Shown here: piece by piece, positions 53,634 through 63,145 of the stretch
Layout of the letters: each line of letters starts with the position of its first letter
Position numbering within the stretch: position 1 is the stretch's first letter
Translations under genes and position numbers: made by a program
Assembly (NCBI GenBank): GCA_937146765.1
Contig: CAKZRP010000066.1
Coordinates: forward strand, 1-64,000
Reading direction: 5' to 3'
DNA length: 64,000 nucleotides
Origin: an uncultured Paracoccaceae bacterium
GTDB taxonomy: Bacteria > Pseudomonadota > Alphaproteobacteria > Rhodobacterales > Rhodobacteraceae
The notes under the pieces: generated by a model
The model's database searches: none
Told to the model about the DNA's origin: nothing
The model's input: only the letters and a program-made list of their open reading frames with translations

Positions 53634-53813
53634 GGTGGTCCCTGCTCCTTTCGTCTTGGTATTCGCCAGACTGGCGGCTTGTTGACCTTTGGGCAATCGT
53701 AAGGCTGACTGACGCCGCGTCCGCTCTGGCGTTGGCAGCCGCGCCACAAGAGGTTAGATCTGGTCGCAACCACCCAAAGAGACACGCAGAGACCACCGAG
53801 GAGGGCGCGCCCC

Positions 53814-54341
53814 ATGCAGATGAGTGACCAAAAAGAAATCGCGGCTGATCCCGCGACCGTTTACGCCGCACTTCTGACCCCCGGCGTGCTCAAGGACTGC
53901 GTGCCCGGCGCGGAGGAGGTGACCGGCTCGCCCGAAGATGGGTTCGAGGCCAAGGTCACCCAAAAGGTCGGCCCGGTCAAAGCCACCTTCACCGGCAGGG
54001 TCACGCTCTCGGACATGGTGCCGGGCGAAAAACTGACCATCACCGGCGAGGGCAAGGGCGGTGCTGCGGGCTTTGCCAAGGGCGGTGCGGTCGTCACCCT
54101 GACCCCCTCTGAGACCGGCACGCTCTTGTCCTATGATGTGGAGGCCAAGGTCGGCGGCAAGCTGGCGCAGCTTGGCAGCCGGATCATCGACGGCTTTGCC
54201 AAGAAGATGGCGGATCAGTTCTTCACCAACCTGCAAGAGGCGCTGGCTCCGGAAGGCGAGGCCGCGGCATCGGATCCGCTGGAGGGGGATGCCCCCGCAG
54301 AGAAGAAAAGCTGGCTCAAGCGTCTGACCGGCGGCAACTGA
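53814..54341 (+). CDS. CoxG-like SRPBCC protein (CO dehydrogenase subunit G family)
   Basis: A 175-residue protein of the CoxG family. The N-terminal fold shows TVYAALLTPGVLKDCVPGAEEV near residue 18, KVGPVKATFTGRV near 52 and SYDVEAKVGGKLAQLGSRIIDG near 105. The tail is acidic, then basic. CoxG-type proteins help mature or anchor molybdenum hydroxylases at the membrane, but none is encoded nearby. It is divergent from the CoA-transferase. Confidence 0.85.
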   Translation: MQMSDQKEIAADPATVYAALLTPGVLKDCVPGAEEVTGSPEDGFEAKVTQKVGPVKATFTGRVTLSDMVPGEKLTITGEGKGGAAGFAKGGAVVTLTPSETGTLLSYDVEAKVGGKLAQLGSRIIDGFAKKMADQFFTNLQEALAPEGEAAASDPLEGDAPAEKKSWLKRLTGGN

Positions 54342-54492
54342 CCCGTATTGTGACGTCGAACGTCAAGGGCGCGCAGGTGCACAGGGGCTTGCGCGCGCTC
54401 GGAGGCTGGCCTTCCACCAACTGGAGCGTTACTTCTGCCGCAATCGTGAACCATCCGGTTCACCAAAAGCGAAGATCAGAACCGGAGGCCAC

Positions 54493-55422
54493 ATGCGCAC
54501 CATTCTGTCCATTTCCGATCTCAGGAAATCCTACGCCAGCGGGTTTGAAGCCCTGAAGGGCGTCAACCTCGACATTGAGGAGGGCGAGATCCTCGCGCTT
54601 CTTGGTCCCAATGGCGCGGGCAAGACCACGCTTATCTCCACCATCTGCGGCATCACCACCATGACCTCGGGTGCGGTGAAGGTGGGGGGGCATTGCATCG
54701 AAGAGGACTTTCGCGCCGCGCGGGCGATGATCGGCCTTGTGCCGCAGGAGATCAACCTCGAGCCCTTCGAGACGGTGCTGAACTCGGTACGGTTTTCCCG
54801 CGGGCTGTTTGGCAAACCGAAGAACGACGCGCTGATCGAGGAAATCCTGAAGAAGCTCTCGCTCTGGGACAAGCGGACAAGCCAGATCAAGGAGCTCTCC
54901 GGCGGCATGAAGCGCCGGGTACTCATTGCCAAGGCGCTCAGCCACGAGCCGCGGGTGCTGTTCCTCGATGAACCCACCGCAGGCGTCGATGTGGAACTGC
55001 GCAAGGACATGTGGGAGATCGTGCGCGAGCTGCGGGAAAGCGGCGTCACCATCATCCTTACAACCCATTACATCGAAGAAGCGGAGGCCATGGCCGACCG
55101 TGTCGGCGTCATTAACGGTGGGGAAATCCTGCTGGTGGAGCCGAAGGCCGATCTGATGGCGCGCATGGGCAAGAAAGAACTGCATGTGCAACTGAGCGCG
55201 CCGATTGCGGCCGTGCCCGAGGCGCTGTCGGCCCATCATCTGCAATTGGGCGAGGGCGGCCAGTCGCTGATCTATACCTATGATGTAAAGGCAGAGCGCA
55301 CCGGGATCACCACGCTGTTGAACGATGTGGCGGCGGCGGGGCTGGTGCTGGCGGATGTCTCGACCCGGCAGTCGAGCCTCGAGGATATCTTTGTCGATCT
55401 CGTTAAGGGAGAAGAGGCATGA
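54493..55422 (+). CDS. ABC-2 type exporter, ATP-binding protein
   Basis: A 309-residue ATPase with Walker [10 protein letters not shown] near residue 38, signature LSGGMKRR near 138, Walker [13 protein letters not shown] near 155 and a switch histidine in TTHYIEEAE. The C-terminal extension is typical of drug and polymer exporters (YadG type). GGAGG lies six bases before the ATG. It overlaps the permease gene by four bases. Cargo unknown. Confidence 0.93.
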   Translation: MRTILSISDLRKSYASGFEALKGVNLDIEEGEILALLGPNGAGKTTLISTICGITTMTSGAVKVGGHCIEEDFRAARAMIGLVPQEINLEPFETVLNSVRFSRGLFGKPKNDALIEEILKKLSLWDKRTSQIKELSGGMKRRVLIAKALSHEPRVLFLDEPTAGVDVELRKDMWEIVRELRESGVTIILTTHYIEEAEAMADRVGVINGGEILLVEPKADLMARMGKKELHVQLSAPIAAVPEALSAHHLQLGEGGQSLIYTYDVKAERTGITTLLNDVAAAGLVLADVSTRQSSLEDIFVDLVKGEEA

Positions 55423-56180
55423 ACTGGACCGCGGTTTCCTCCATCTACCGCTTTGAAATGGCGCGGTTCTTCCGCACCCTTGCGCAGAGTTTCCTGTCGC
55501 CTGTTCTGTCCACGTCGCTCTATTTCGTGGTCTTTGGCGCGGCCATCGGCAGCCGCATCGATCAGGTCGAGGGTGTTGCCTATGGCGCCTTCATCGTGCC
55601 GGGCCTGATCATGTTGAGCGTGATCACCCAAGGCATCTCCAACGCCTCTTTCGGGATCTATTTCCCGAAATTCATTGGCACGGTCTACGAACTGCTGTCG
55701 GCGCCGGTGAACTTTCTCGAGATCGTGCTGGGCTATGTGGGCGCGGCGGCGACCAAGGCGATGTTCATCGGCATCGTGATCCTGGCCACCGCACATCTGT
55801 TTGTGGATCTCACCATCCAGCATCCCTTGGCAATGCTGCTGTTCCTGGTGCTGACCTGCGTGAGCTTTGCACTTTTGGGCTTCATCATCGGGATCTGGGC
55901 GAAAAATTTCGAACAGCTGCAACTGGTGCCGCTCCTGATCATCACGCCGTTGATCTTCCTCGGTGGGTCATTCTATTCGATTTCCATGCTGCCGCCGGTC
56001 TGGCAGACGATCACCCTGTTCAACCCGGTGGTCTATCTGATCTCGGGCTTCCGCTGGTCCTTCTTTGGTACTGCGGATGTGCCGATCGGTCTCAGCCTGA
56101 TGGCGATTGCGCTGTTCACCGGGCTCTGTCTTGCAGTGATCGGCTGGATCTTCAGGACCGGCTGGCGGCTGCGGGCCTGA
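55419..56180 (+). CDS. ABC-2 type exporter, permease
   Basis: A 253-residue permease with six helices and the ABC-2 hallmarks: the N-terminal [20 protein letters not shown] and the [17 protein letters not shown] near residue 172. It pairs with the ATPase just upstream, and both resemble YadG/YadH. Cargo is unknown. Confidence 0.92.
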   Translation: MNWTAVSSIYRFEMARFFRTLAQSFLSPVLSTSLYFVVFGAAIGSRIDQVEGVAYGAFIVPGLIMLSVITQGISNASFGIYFPKFIGTVYELLSAPVNFLEIVLGYVGAAATKAMFIGIVILATAHLFVDLTIQHPLAMLLFLVLTCVSFALLGFIIGIWAKNFEQLQLVPLLIITPLIFLGGSFYSISMLPPVWQTITLFNPVVYLISGFRWSFFGTADVPIGLSLMAIALFTGLCLAVIGWIFRTGWRLRA

Positions 56181-56498
56181 CCCTCACGGCCATACCCTTG
56201 CGGCCTGAGATCCGGAGCGGGGCGGAGGGCTCCCGCCGGTGTCCCTTGCATGACACAGGCCCGGTCTCCGGTCGGGCCCGGCGCCGCGCCCCCTCGCGGG
56301 AGCGCGGCGCGGTTGCGCTCCGCCGCGCCTGTTGCGTGAGAGGACCGGGAATGACGGTGATGCAACGGTGAAGCTTTGTCCCTTGAGAGATTGCAGAAGT
56401 TGCATTTTTACCCGGCGTGGGGGCGGAAACGTAACAGGGCAAGAATTCCTCAGAGCCCGCATCTTGTTTCCGGGGGGGTGGCATTCTACATCGGCGCC
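56181..56498. other. Intergenic region with hairpins before the S49 peptidase gene
   Basis: No gene is seen in these 318 bases. GCGGAGGGCTCCCGCCG at about 56222-56237 is a near copy of the dyad at 5856-5871. A larger dyad (GCGCGGCGCG with CCGCCGCGC) lies near 56300-56330. The GC-rich hairpins probably end the exporter transcript. Confidence 0.45.
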
Positions 56499-57296
56499 AT
56501 GACTGTTCGATTGCCCTTCTTGAAGCGGCCGCCAACGGTGGCGGTGGTGCGTCTCTCCGGTGCCATAGGCATGGCCGGGCGGGGCAGCCTCAATGACACC
56601 ACGCTCGCCCCGGTGCTGGAACGCGCCTTTCGCAAGGGCAAACCCCGCGCGGTTGCGCTGGAGATCAACTCCCCCGGTGGCAGCCCGGTGCAAAGCGCGC
56701 TGATCGGCGCCCGCATCCGACGCCTGTCGGAGGAAACGAAGGTGCCGGTGCTGGCCTTTGTCGAGGATGTGGCGGCCTCTGGCGGCTATTGGCTGGCGGC
56801 AGCGGCGGACGAGATCTATGCCGATGCGAGTTCCGTGGTGGGCTCGATTGGGGTGATTTCCGCCGGCTTTGGCGCGCAGGTCTTCCTCGCGCGGCAGGGG
56901 ATCGAACGGCGGGTGCATACTGCGGGCAAGAGTAAGAGCATGCTCGATCCGTTCCGCCCGGAAAACGAAGAGGATGTGGCGCGGCTCAAGGTGCTGCTGA
57001 ATGACATCCACGCCAATTTCATCGATCACGTGACGGACCGGCGCGGCGCCAGACTGGCGCATGACGACAGCCTCTTTACCGGCGAGATCTGGCTCGGTCG
57101 CCGGGCGGTGGAACTCGGGTTGATCGATGGCATCGGCCACCTGCGCCCGGTGTTGGAAGACCGGTTCGGCAAGAAGCTGCGTCTGCGCCGCTACGAGGTG
57201 AAACGCCCTGTCCTCAGCCGTTTCGGGCTTACCTTTGCCGAAGACGCGCTTGGTGCCATCGAGGAGCGTGCGCAATTCGCGCGTTTTGGCCTCTGA
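56499..57296 (+). CDS. S49-family signal peptide peptidase-like serine protease
   Basis: A 265-residue protein of the SppA/SohB type. It has EINSPGGSPVQSALIGARI near residue 50, the Ser nucleophile in VEDVAASGGYWLA near 92, GSIGVISAGFG near 115, and the likely catalytic Lys in TAGKSKSMLDPFRP near 148. No clear signal or anchor is present, so the protein may be cytoplasmic or loosely bound. The start at 56499 fits the family. Confidence 0.9.
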   Translation: MTVRLPFLKRPPTVAVVRLSGAIGMAGRGSLNDTTLAPVLERAFRKGKPRAVALEINSPGGSPVQSALIGARIRRLSEETKVPVLAFVEDVAASGGYWLAAAADEIYADASSVVGSIGVISAGFGAQVFLARQGIERRVHTAGKSKSMLDPFRPENEEDVARLKVLLNDIHANFIDHVTDRRGARLAHDDSLFTGEIWLGRRAVELGLIDGIGHLRPVLEDRFGKKLRLRRYEVKRPVLSRFGLTFAEDALGAIEERAQFARFGL

Positions 57297-57297
57297 C

Positions 57298-57471
57298 GTG
57301 ATCCTGAAAATAGTCTCCCTGTTCCTCCTGGCGATGGCTGTCCTGGCCGTGTTCGGGCGTTTGCGTTTCCCGGGACAAAAGAAACTCAACTCGGTCCGGT
57401 GTCCCTCCTGTGGACGCTTCAGGATCGGCAAGGGGCCCTGCGCCTGCGGACGAGGAGGTCCCAAATCATGA
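57298..57471 (+). CDS. Tiny membrane protein with a zinc ribbon
   Basis: A 57-residue protein that starts with GTG at 57298, one base after the peptidase stop. It has one membrane helix (LKIVSLFLLAMAVLAVFGRL) and then a CPSCGR and CACG zinc-ribbon-like pair. The stop overlaps the antiporter start by three bases, so it is wedged tightly between two genes. Similar small proteins occur in Rhodobacteraceae as far as I recall; no function is known. Confidence 0.7.
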   Translation: MILKIVSLFLLAMAVLAVFGRLRFPGQKKLNSVRCPSCGRFRIGKGPCACGRGGPKS

Positions 57472-58412
57472 TGCCCTGGCTGTTCTGCCTGCTTGGTCTG
57501 GTGATCCTGCTGCTGGCTGGCGACGCACTCGTGCGTGGTGCCGTGAACCTGTCACTGCGGGTCGGGATCCCGGCACTGATCGTCAGTCTGACCATCGTCG
57601 CCTTTGGCACTTCGGCGCCGGAACTGCTGATTGCGGTGCAGGCGGTGTTTGAAAACGCCGATGGCATCGCGCTGGGCAATGTGGTCGGATCCAATACCGC
57701 CAATATCCTGCTGGTGCTGGGGATCCCGGCGATGATGCGGGCCCTGCACACCAGTGAATGCGACACCCGGCAGAACTACCTCTTCATGATCGGCGCCTCG
57801 GTGCTGTTCATCGGCCTGGCTTTCTTTGGAACCTTCACCTGGGTCTCCGGCCTGATCCTGCTGCTGGCCTTGGCCGGCGTGCTCTATACCGCGTTCCGCG
57901 AGGCCCGCGCCCATCGCGCCGCCGGCGAGCCGGACGAGCTTGAAGAGATTGAGGAAGCCGATCCGAATATGCCCTATTGGCGCATCGGCCTCTATCTGGT
58001 GCTGGGTCTGATCGGCCTGCCGCTCGGGGCGGAGCTTCTGGTGGAGAACGCCACCATCATCGCCCGCATGTATGGCATGAGCGAGACAGTGATCGGCCTG
58101 ACGCTGGTTGCAGTCGGGACATCGTTGCCGGAACTGGCCACCACGGTGATGGCGGCGTTGCGCCGTCAGGCGGATGTGGCACTGGGCAACGTGATCGGGT
58201 CGAACATGTTCAACCTGCTGGCGATCATCGGGCTTGCCACCTTCATCGGCCCGATCTCGGTTGATCCGGAATTCCTGCGCTTTGACCTCTGGGTGATGCT
58301 GGGATCCTCGCTGCTGATCATCCCCTTCGTCTTTTTCCGTCAGGACATCACTCGGCTCTGGGGTGTCGGCTTGACGGCGGTTTATATGGTCTACCTCTGG
58401 ATGCTGTTCTAA
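57468..58412 (+). CDS. Calcium/sodium antiporter (CaCA family, YrbG-like)
   Basis: A 314-residue antiporter with about ten helices. Both alpha repeats are clear: FGTSAPELLIAVQAVFE with GNVVGSNTANILLVLG, and VGTSLPELATTVMAAL with GNVIGSNMFNLLAIIG. An acidic loop (ELEEIEEADPNMP) lies between the halves. GAGGAGG precedes the ATG at 57468. It probably removes Ca2+ in exchange for Na+ or H+. Confidence 0.93.
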   Translation: MMPWLFCLLGLVILLLAGDALVRGAVNLSLRVGIPALIVSLTIVAFGTSAPELLIAVQAVFENADGIALGNVVGSNTANILLVLGIPAMMRALHTSECDTRQNYLFMIGASVLFIGLAFFGTFTWVSGLILLLALAGVLYTAFREARAHRAAGEPDELEEIEEADPNMPYWRIGLYLVLGLIGLPLGAELLVENATIIARMYGMSETVIGLTLVAVGTSLPELATTVMAALRRQADVALGNVIGSNMFNLLAIIGLATFIGPISVDPEFLRFDLWVMLGSSLLIIPFVFFRQDITRLWGVGLTAVYMVYLWMLF

Positions 58413-58452
58413 GTCTGGACCTGAGGCGGTCGCAACAGGCAGGAGAGAGCAC

Positions 58453-59229
58453 ATGCGGGCATTGGTGACAGGTGCGGGCAAACGTCTCGGTCGTGCCATG
58501 GCGCTGGCGCTTGCAGAGGCGGGCTACGACCTTGCCCTGCACTATGCCAGCTCCGAGATCGAGGCCCTGGAGACCGCCACAGCCGTACAGGCACTGGGGC
58601 GGAAAGCAGCGCTTCTGCGAGCGGACCTGTTGCTTGACGCCGAGACGGAGGCGCTGCTGCCCGCCGCGGCGGCAGCCCTGGGCGGGTCGATCACCTGCCT
58701 GGTCAACAATGCCTCCATTTTTGAACCGGACAGCCTCGGCAGCGCGACCCGTGACAGCTGGGACCGCCATCTGCAAAGCAACCTGCGCGCGCCCTTCCTG
58801 CTCATGCAGGCGCTGGCGGCGCAGGATCTGCCCGATCTGCGGGACGGGCAGGGCGAGCCCCTCGCCGCCGCCCAGGTCATCAACATGATCGACCAACGGG
58901 TGCGCAAACTGACGCCCCATTTCATGAGCTACACGCTGGCGAAATCCGCTCTCTGGACCCTGACCCAGACGGGTGCGCAGGCGCTGGCCCCCAGAATCCG
59001 GGTCAATGCGATCGGTCCCGGCCCCACCCTGCAGGGGCCGCGCCAGAGCCCCGAGGACTTCGCCGCCCAGCGTGCCGCCACCCTTCTGCAGCGGGGGGCA
59101 GACGCTGCCGAGATCACCGCAGCTCTGCGCTATCTCCTCGACGCGCGCGCGGTCACCGGCCAGATGATCTGCGTCGATGGCGGCCAGCATCTGGGCTGGC
59201 AGACTCCGGATTCGCTCCTGCCGGAATGA
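58453..59229 (+). CDS. FolM-like short-chain dehydrogenase (pteridine reductase type)
   Basis: A 258-residue SDR with ALVTGAGKRLGRAMALALAE near residue 3. The arginine in TGAGKRLG favours NADPH and is shared with FolM and pteridine reductases. NNASIFEPDSL near 90 and the catalytic YTLAK near 158 are intact. It may reduce dihydropterins. Other SDR roles cannot be excluded. Confidence 0.82.
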   Translation: MRALVTGAGKRLGRAMALALAEAGYDLALHYASSEIEALETATAVQALGRKAALLRADLLLDAETEALLPAAAAALGGSITCLVNNASIFEPDSLGSATRDSWDRHLQSNLRAPFLLMQALAAQDLPDLRDGQGEPLAAAQVINMIDQRVRKLTPHFMSYTLAKSALWTLTQTGAQALAPRIRVNAIGPGPTLQGPRQSPEDFAAQRAATLLQRGADAAEITAALRYLLDARAVTGQMICVDGGQHLGWQTPDSLLPE

Positions 59230-59334
59230 GCCGCCTGCCACAGCGGCGACCTGTCGCCAATCTGCAATCACAAGGGTGACGCGACGACTTATGCACGCCT
59301 TACGCGAGCTTTATCTTTCCGTTACAAAAACTTT

Positions 59335-59373
59335 AATATTTTCAAAGATTTGGACTCGATTGGGGAAAATATT
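59335..59373. promoter_or_regulatory. Nine-base inverted repeat in the AT-rich uvrC leader
   Basis: AATATTTTC and GAAAATATT are perfect complements 21 bases apart, within the most AT-rich part of the window. The spacing is too wide for a simple dimer site and may reflect a hairpin or two half-sites. Confidence 0.4.
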
Positions 59374-59476
59374 CATAAAAATCAGCCCCTTGTGAAATTG
59401 CCTAAAAATTGGTCAATTCTGCGAAGCTGCCAAAATCAAAAGGAAATTCCAAACAAGCCCGAAGTTATCAGAGTAC

Positions 59477-59485
59477 TTATCCACA
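59477..59485 (+). promoter_or_regulatory. DnaA box
   Basis: TTATCCACA is the ideal DnaA recognition sequence, 67 bases before the uvrC start. It may let DnaA affect uvrC expression. No cluster of boxes is seen around it. Confidence 0.5.
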
Positions 59486-59551
59486 GGAACGGTGGATGTA
59501 TCCTTGCTTGTATTCTTCGCCTGAAGATTGCAGCACCCCCGCCAGAATCAT

Positions 59552-61444
59552 ATGTCAGTATCCATGACCGATCCCCACGCAGAATCGCCCGCTTCAGGCG
59601 CCGACCTTCGCACCGGTTACGGCGTCATTCAGGACTATCTGAAGACCCTCGACGCCTCGCCCGGCGTCTATCGGATGCTCGATGCCGAGAGCCGGGTTCT
59701 TTATGTGGGCAAGGCGCGCAACCTGCGGGCGCGGGTGTCGAACTATTCGCGCCCCGGCCACAGCCCACGCATCGAGAAGATGATCGCGCAGACCGCCTCG
59801 ATGATGTTCCTGACCACCCGGACAGAGACCGAGGCGCTGTTGTTGGAACAGAACCTCATCAAGCAGCTGAAGCCGAAATACAACGTGCTGCTGCGCGATG
59901 ATAAAAGCTTTCCCAATATCCTTGTGGGCAAGGAACACGACTTTCCGCAGATCAAGAAGCATCGCGGCGCGCGCAAGGAAAAGGGCAGCTACTTTGGTCC
60001 CTTCGCCAGTGCAGGCGCAGTGAACCGGACGCTGAATCAGCTGCAGAAGGCGTTCTTGCTGCGCAACTGCTCGGACAGCATGTTCGACACCCGCTCGCGC
60101 CCCTGCCTGCAATATCAGATCAAGCGTTGCTCTGGTCCCTGCGTCGGGCTGATCTCGCAGGCGGACTATGCCGAAAGCGTGCGAGATGCCGAACGCTTCC
60201 TCTCCGGCCGCTCGACCAAGGTGCAGGAGGAACTGGCCGAACAAATGATGGCGGCCTCCGAGGCGATGGAGTTTGAACGCGCCGCCGCCCTGCGCGACCG
60301 GATCAAGGCACTGACGCAGGTGCAATCGGCGCAAGGCATCAACCCGCGCGGCGTTGCGGAGGCGGATATCATCGGCCTCCATATGGATTCCGGTCAAGCC
60401 TGCGTGCAGGTCTTCTTCATCCGCGCCAATCAGAACTGGGGCAATCAGGACTTCTACCCGCGCGTCTCGGAGGATGTCTCTCCTGCCGAGGTGATGGAGG
60501 CCTTTATCGGCCAGTTTTACGACAACAAGGACGTGCCACGTCAGCTGATCCTGTCGGATGACATCGAGAACGCCGACCTGATGTGCGAGGCTCTGGGCGA
60601 GAAGGCAGGTCGAAAGGTCGAGATCGTGGTGCCTCAGCGCGGCGAAAAGACCGAGCTGGTGGCGAGTGCGGTACGCAACGCCCGCGAAAGCCTCGCCCGC
60701 CGGATGTCGGAAAGCGCGACGCAGGCGAAACTCTTGCGCGGCATTGCCGAGGCCTTTGGCCTAGAGGGGCCGCCGCAGCGGATCGAGGTCTACGACAACT
60801 CGCATATCCAGGGCACCAATGCGGTGGGCGGCATGATCGTGATGGGCCCCGAGGGGTTTATGAAAAACGCCTATCGCAAATTCAACATCCGGGGCGAGGA
60901 TCTGGTCCCCGGCGATGACTTTGGCATGATGAAAGAGGTGCTGAGCCGCCGCTTTGCCCGCCTGTTGAAAGAAGACCCCGACCGGGACAAGGGCATGTGG
61001 CCGGACCTTTTGCTGATCGACGGCGGCGCCGGGCAGGTCTCGGCCGTGGCGGAGATCATGGCGGAGCACGGGGTCGAGGACATCCCCATGGTCGGCGTCG
61101 CCAAGGGGGTGGACCGCGACCACGGCAAGGAGGAGTTCTACCGCCCCGGCGAACGTGCCTTTGCCCTGCAACGCAATGATCCGGTGTTGTATTTCATCCA
61201 GCGGATGCGCGACGAGGCGCACCGGTTCGCCATCGGCACCCACCGGGCCAAGCGGGCGAAATCCATGGCTGCCAATCCGCTCGACGATATCGCGGGCGTG
61301 GGGGCGACGCGCAAAAAGGCCCTGCTCACTCATTTCGGCAGCGCCAAGGCGGTGAGCCGCGCCAACCTCTCGGACCTGAAGGCGGTGGAGGGCATCTCGG
61401 ATGCGCTGGCCGAGACGATCTACAACTACTTCCAGGATCGCTGA
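59552..61444 (+). CDS. uvrC: UvrABC excinuclease subunit C
   Basis: A 630-residue repair nuclease. The GIY-YIG domain near residues 35-110 has [20 protein letters not shown] and the 3' cut site. A UVR motif ([16 protein letters not shown]) near 235 binds UvrB. The RNase H-like domain with [19 protein letters not shown] near 415 makes the 5' cut. Helix-hairpin-helix motifs close the protein. The start may be 59552 or 59564; neither has a strong ribosome site. Confidence 0.96.
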   Translation: MSVSMTDPHAESPASGADLRTGYGVIQDYLKTLDASPGVYRMLDAESRVLYVGKARNLRARVSNYSRPGHSPRIEKMIAQTASMMFLTTRTETEALLLEQNLIKQLKPKYNVLLRDDKSFPNILVGKEHDFPQIKKHRGARKEKGSYFGPFASAGAVNRTLNQLQKAFLLRNCSDSMFDTRSRPCLQYQIKRCSGPCVGLISQADYAESVRDAERFLSGRSTKVQEELAEQMMAASEAMEFERAAALRDRIKALTQVQSAQGINPRGVAEADIIGLHMDSGQACVQVFFIRANQNWGNQDFYPRVSEDVSPAEVMEAFIGQFYDNKDVPRQLILSDDIENADLMCEALGEKAGRKVEIVVPQRGEKTELVASAVRNARESLARRMSESATQAKLLRGIAEAFGLEGPPQRIEVYDNSHIQGTNAVGGMIVMGPEGFMKNAYRKFNIRGEDLVPGDDFGMMKEVLSRRFARLLKEDPDRDKGMWPDLLLIDGGAGQVSAVAEIMAEHGVEDIPMVGVAKGVDRDHGKEEFYRPGERAFALQRNDPVLYFIQRMRDEAHRFAIGTHRAKRAKSMAANPLDDIAGVGATRKKALLTHFGSAKAVSRANLSDLKAVEGISDALAETIYNYFQDR

Positions 61445-61558
61445 GTCGCGGCGGGACAACCCGCGGTCAGGTTCGGTTTGGGGCAGGGGGGAATCTGCGC
61501 TATACTGCTGCGATGTTCCTGTGAAGAGTGTTGCCCCTTTAGCCCCGGAGGTCTGCCC

Positions 61559-62170
61559 ATGCCTGCGAGCCTCAGTGTAAAATCCGCCTCCTACAAGACC
61601 TATGGCGTCTCCGGCAAAACCCTTGCCGATATCGCCAAGAGCATCAAGAAGGTCGGCCCGGTTGATCCCAACGACAAGAAGCGGGTCGCCTTTCTGACCA
61701 CGACCGAACTCGACTGTGCCCTGACCCGGGCCAGGTACAAGCCCGATGGCAAACCCAAGCTCGACAAGAAATCCGGCTGGTACGAGGCCAAGGCAAAGGT
61801 CGACTCCCTGTCGCTGACCCTGATTCCCACCGTCGAATGCCCCAAACGCCAGGTGTCCGGCCTTTCGGCGCGCGCCTTGGTGGAGTGGTTCCGCTTCTAC
61901 GCCGCCTGCCTGCTGCACGAAGCCAAGCACCTCGATAAGGCCAAGAAGGAATGCGAGAAGATTGCCAAGGAAGTCGACAAGCTGCGCGGCACCGGCATGG
62001 CCGACAGCGAGGCAAAGGCACAGGCGGCAGCCAATGACGATCTGGCGGAGGCAATCAGGATCTTCTTTTTCGACAACCGCGAGCGTCTGAACGAGTTGCA
62101 TCGGAAATTCGATCACTCCACGCACCACGGCGAGAAGCAGGGGGCCTTGCTCGATACCTCGATCCAATGA
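61559..62170 (+). CDS. DUF922-type putative zinc protease
   Basis: A 203-residue protein with the DUF922 layout. It has the N-terminal SASYKTYGVSGKTLADIAKSI, a central ALTRARYKPDGKPKLD, and the HExxH motif LLHEAKHLDKAK near residue 120, a probable zinc site. FDHSTHHGEKQGA near the C-terminus may add a ligand. GGAGG precedes the ATG at 61559. No signal peptide is visible, unlike many family members. Substrate unknown. Confidence 0.8.
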   Translation: MPASLSVKSASYKTYGVSGKTLADIAKSIKKVGPVDPNDKKRVAFLTTTELDCALTRARYKPDGKPKLDKKSGWYEAKAKVDSLSLTLIPTVECPKRQVSGLSARALVEWFRFYAACLLHEAKHLDKAKKECEKIAKEVDKLRGTGMADSEAKAQAAANDDLAEAIRIFFFDNRERLNELHRKFDHSTHHGEKQGALLDTSIQ

Positions 62171-62272
62171 GACGAATGGCCGCGCCTCCTTGAAAAAAGC
62201 GGATCTTGGCCGGTGTAAATATTCGTCACAGGGCCGCTTCCCACCGCTGCAGAGCGGGGATATGGTGCGCTC

Positions 62273-62896
62273 ATGATCTGGAATTTGCCCAATATCCTCA
62301 CCACTCTAAGGCTGCTTGCAGCGCCTGCGCTGGCGGTGATGTTCCTCTTCTTCTCGCGCCCGGTGGCCGATTGGTTTGCGCTTCTGTTGTTTGTGGGTGC
62401 AGCGGTCACCGATTGGTTCGATGGTTATCTGGCGCGCAGCTGGAAGCAGGAAACCAAGATGGGCGCCATGCTCGATCCCATCGCCGACAAGGCAATGGTG
62501 CTGATCGCGCTGATGATCCTGGTGAGCTACTCGCCTGCCCATTGGACGCCCTGGTTGGTGCTGCCTGCCACGCTGATCGTCTTTCGCGAGGTCTTCGTGT
62601 CCGGCCTGCGTGAATTCCTCGGTGACACCGCAGGCACGCTCAAGGTGACCAAACTGGCCAAGTGGAAGACCACCGCCCAGATGATCGCGATTGCGACCCT
62701 GTTCTCGCAGGGGATATTCGAGCACCACCTGTCTAAGCGCCCGGAGGATTTTGCCGGTATCACCTGGGTCGATGCGGCGGTAGTCTGGTCCGGTCGTCTC
62801 GGCCTCTGGATCCTGCTGGTGGCCGCGCTTCTTACTGTGATCACCGGTCTTGACTACCTGAAGAAAGCGCTGCCCCACCTGAAGGAGACCCGCTGA
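62273..62896 (+). CDS. pgsA: CDP-diacylglycerol-glycerol-3-phosphate 3-phosphatidyltransferase
   Basis: A 207-residue membrane enzyme that makes phosphatidylglycerol phosphate. It starts MIWNLPNILTTLRLLAAPAL and has the CDP-alcohol motif DWFDGYLARSWKQETKMGAM with LDPIADK. It overlaps the moaD start by one base, so moaD and moaE are probably co-transcribed, an order common in alphaproteobacteria. Confidence 0.94.
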   Translation: MIWNLPNILTTLRLLAAPALAVMFLFFSRPVADWFALLLFVGAAVTDWFDGYLARSWKQETKMGAMLDPIADKAMVLIALMILVSYSPAHWTPWLVLPATLIVFREVFVSGLREFLGDTAGTLKVTKLAKWKTTAQMIAIATLFSQGIFEHHLSKRPEDFAGITWVDAAVVWSGRLGLWILLVAALLTVITGLDYLKKALPHLKETR

Positions 62897-63141
62897 TGGA
62901 TGTGCTCTATTTCGCCTGGGTGCGGGAACGCATCGGCCTGCCGAAGGAACGGGTGGAGACCTCTGCCGCCACCGTCGCCGAACTGGTCGAGGAGCTGAAG
63001 GCGCGCGAAGAGCGTTATGCGGCTGCTTTTGCCGATCTGTCGGCCCTCCGGGTGGCGCTGGATCAGGATCTCGCTGAATTCGACTCGCCGCTTGCGGGCG
63101 TGCGCGAGGTGGCCTTCTTCCCGCCGATGACCGGGGGCTGA
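62896..63141 (+). CDS. moaD: Molybdopterin synthase sulfur carrier subunit
   Basis: An 81-residue ubiquitin-like protein that ends in the Gly-Gly tail (FPPMTGG), which carries the thiocarboxylate. It donates sulfur to make molybdopterin with MoaE. It lies between pgsA and moaE. The cofactor would serve enzymes such as the SoeA-like protein at the window's left end. Confidence 0.93.
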   Translation: MDVLYFAWVRERIGLPKERVETSAATVAELVEELKAREERYAAAFADLSALRVALDQDLAEFDSPLAGVREVAFFPPMTGG

Positions 63142-63145
63142 CGCG

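Larger units (their letters stand above)
59230..59551. other. AT-rich intergenic segment upstream of uvrC
   Basis: These 322 bases are far richer in A and T than their surroundings. They hold an inverted repeat, AATATTTTC (59335-59343) and GAAAATATT (59365-59373), a perfect DnaA box TTATCCACA at 59477-59485, and many A-tracts. No gene is seen. It is likely a regulatory region for uvrC; a single DnaA box is too little to call an origin. Confidence 0.55.

Noticed and set aside
59230..59551. Chromosomal origin upstream of uvrC
   Set aside because: Only one DnaA box was seen, and none of the usual origin neighbours (dnaA, parAB, gidA) is present.
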